Part shown: piece after piece, positions 6,250 to 7,448 of the stretch
Layout: each line of letters starts with the position of its first letter
How positions within the stretch are numbered: position 1 is the first letter of the stretch
Assembly (NCBI GenBank): GCA_949290725.1
Contig: CASEST010000068.1
Coordinates: 1 to 7,448 of the forward strand
Source of the DNA: an uncultured bacterium
Lineage (GTDB): Bacteria > Bacillota_I > Bacilli_A > RFN20 > CAG-826
Direction: 5' to 3'
Length of the DNA: 7,448 bases
Translations under genes and position numbers: made by a program
The notes under the pieces: model-generated
What the model was told of the DNA's origin: nothing
Seen by the model: the letters and a program-made list of their open reading frames with translations, nothing else
Database searches by the model: none

Positions 6250-7347
6250 ATGCCATATATATCATCAAAAAATATTTTAACATACGCTAGAGATCATCAC
6301 ATCGCTCATGGCGCTTTTAATGTTAATTGCTTATGCCAAGCTAAAGCTATAATCGAAGCTTGCGAAGAACTTAGATGTGCTGCAATTATTCAAGTTGCTG
6401 AACCAGGCCTAGCCTTTATCGGAGGAAATCCAGATTTTTTAAAAGGAACTTTAGAAGAAAAGAAAATTGGTGCTAAAAGAATTGCAAAATATGTTAAAAA
6501 ATTAGCTGAAAATACTTTCATTCCAGTTTCTTTACATTTAGACCACGGCAGAAGTTTTGAATCAGTCAAAGCTTGTATCGATGCTGGTTTTAATAGTGTT
6601 ATGATTGATGGAAGCGCTCTTGAATATGAAGAAAATGTTAAATTAACTAAAAAAGTTGTAAATTATGCTCATAAAAAGGGAGTTGCAGTTGAAGCTGAAC
6701 TTGGTGTTTTAGCTGGACAAGAAGACCATGTTTTTGCTGCTTCTTCTACTTATACTAACCCATTAACCGCTGTTGATTTTATTAAAAGAACACGTTGTGA
6801 TTCTTTAGCTATCAGCTATGGAACAAAACATGGCGCAGTAAAAGGCGACAATGTTAAATTAAGAAAAGAAATTGTTATTGCTACTATGGAGAATTTAATG
6901 CATGAAAAATTAGATGCAACAATCGTTTCTCATGGTTCTTCCTTAGTCCCACAATATATAGTTAATGAAATTAATGCTTTAGGTGGTAAAGTTAGTGGAC
7001 ATGGAATTCCACTTGAACAACTTAAAGAAGTTATTCCTGCAGGTGTTTCAAAAATCAATATGGATACCGACATTCGTTTAGCAACCACAAGAAATTTGTT
7101 AGAATATTTTGATCAGCATAAAGAAAAAAGAGAGACAAGCAAAATTTATTCTTTATTAGTTGAAAATCCAGCATCATTTGAATATCGTTACTATTTAAAA
7201 AATTATATTAATGAATTAGAAACTAATAAGAATATTAATGATGAATTAAAAGAAATTATTCCTTTAATGGAAAGAGCTGTTAAAGAAATAGTTTTGACTG
7301 CTAATGTCACATTTAATAGTGTCGGAGATGCTCCATATATTAAATAA
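6250..7347 (+). CDS. fba: Class II fructose-bisphosphate aldolase, 365 aa
   Basis: Zinc-dependent aldolase that reversibly splits fructose 1,6-bisphosphate into dihydroxyacetone phosphate and glyceraldehyde 3-phosphate in glycolysis. The start GAFNVNCLCQAKAIIEA (21-37) is typical of the family. SLHLDHG (94-100) carries the catalytic Asp98 and zinc ligand His99. EAELGVLAGQED (148-159) forms the mobile loop region. Further zinc ligands are His194 in YGTKHG and His228 in VSHGSS. KINMDTDIRLA (268-278) is the substrate phosphate-binding segment. At 365 aa it is longer than the short Bacillus FbaA type (about 285 aa). The extra length is at the C-terminus (about 295-365), as in longer class II enzymes. 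A tagatose-bisphosphate or related aldolase is possible but less likely. Its translation start is well supported by AAGGAG. It stands alone on the plus strand, divergent from the sugar kinase, and is followed by a good terminator. Confidence 0.93.
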   Translation: MPYISSKNILTYARDHHIAHGAFNVNCLCQAKAIIEACEELRCAAIIQVAEPGLAFIGGNPDFLKGTLEEKKIGAKRIAKYVKKLAENTFIPVSLHLDHGRSFESVKACIDAGFNSVMIDGSALEYEENVKLTKKVVNYAHKKGVAVEAELGVLAGQEDHVFAASSTYTNPLTAVDFIKRTRCDSLAISYGTKHGAVKGDNVKLRKEIVIATMENLMHEKLDATIVSHGSSLVPQYIVNEINALGGKVSGHGIPLEQLKEVIPAGVSKINMDTDIRLATTRNLLEYFDQHKEKRETSKIYSLLVENPASFEYRYYLKNYINELETNKNINDELKEIIPLMERAVKEIVLTANVTFNSVGDAPYIK

Positions 7348-7371
7348 AAAACAATAATAATAAATAACAAT

Positions 7372-7395
7372 CCACCAGCCTAGCTGGTGGTTTTT
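7372..7395 (+). terminator. Rho-independent terminator after the aldolase
   Basis: CCACCAGC (7372-7379) and GCTGGTGG (7383-7390) form a perfect 8-bp GC-rich stem with a 3-nt loop, followed by TTTTTC. It lies 24 nt after the aldolase stop. This is the only terminator in the window with a GC-rich stem. It may instead, or also, belong to a repeat element that continues to the right. Confidence 0.8.
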
Positions 7396-7402
7396 CATTT
7401 TC

Positions 7403-7445
7403 GGGCACTAAAGCCCTCATATACCAGCCGCCACATGTTGTGGCG
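7403..7445. repeat. Two further GC-rich hairpins at the right edge
   Basis: GGGC (7403-7406) pairs with GCCC (7413-7416) around a 6-nt loop. CGCCACA (7429-7435) pairs with TGTGGCG (7439-7445) around a 3-nt loop. Neither is followed by a T-run. Together with the terminator they give three hairpins spaced about 12 nt apart, in sequence far richer in G+C than the rest of the window. This could be the end of a mobile or repeat element (IS200/IS605 ends often carry such hairpins) or a structured RNA. The window stops before this can be decided. Confidence 0.45.
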
Positions 7446-7448
7446 AAA

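Noticed and set aside
23..7347. Use of TGA as a Trp codon (genetic code 4, as in mycoplasmas)
   Set aside because: The Trp codons checked in pyrG, the kinase, the pseudouridine synthase and the membrane protein are all TGG, and all genes are full length in the standard code.
7345..7425. Short minus-strand frame (about 26 codons) across the right-edge hairpins
   Set aside because: Too short, formed by hairpin sequence, with no ribosome site and no recognisable protein motif.

Overview
This 7.4 kb window comes from an AT-rich bacterial chromosome (roughly 30% G+C by eye) and looks like a low-GC Firmicute/Bacilli, possibly of the Erysipelotrichia or Mollicute-related uncultured lineages. The reasons are strong A/T bias at third codon positions, AGAGG/AAGGAG Shine-Dalgarno sites, short intergenic regions, and housekeeping proteins of Gram-positive type. 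All recognisable Trp codons checked are TGG, and every stop is TAA or TAG, so the standard code fits. TGA is not used as a stop here, but seven genes is a small sample. No tRNA, rRNA or CRISPR was seen.

Layout. Six genes run on the minus strand (right to left) and one on the plus strand. Read in the minus direction from about 6017: a ROK-family sugar kinase (glucokinase-like), then an AT-only terminator-like hairpin, then CTP synthase (pyrG), then an RluA-type pseudouridine synthase that overlaps pyrG by 17 bp. A terminator-like hairpin follows, and its T-run touches the start codon of a DUF1538 integral membrane protein. That gene is followed at 8 nt and 1 nt spacing by two small PII-like proteins. 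A perfect AT hairpin ends the cluster at the left edge. On the plus strand, divergent from the ROK kinase across a 232-bp AT-rich intergenic region, lies a class II fructose-bisphosphate aldolase. It ends in a GC-rich terminator and a short run of further GC-rich hairpins at the right edge.

Biology. The kinase and aldolase feed glycolysis, pyrG makes CTP, and the RluA protein modifies RNA. The most interesting unit is the three-gene DUF1538/PII-like/PII-like cluster (23-2371). It has a membrane protein with a twofold internal repeat and conserved FDSGG and AEP motifs, plus two divergent PII-fold proteins. PII proteins commonly gate membrane transporters in response to nucleotides or metabolites, so this looks like an ion or solute transporter under PII-type control. 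The transported species and the effector cannot be read from the sequence.
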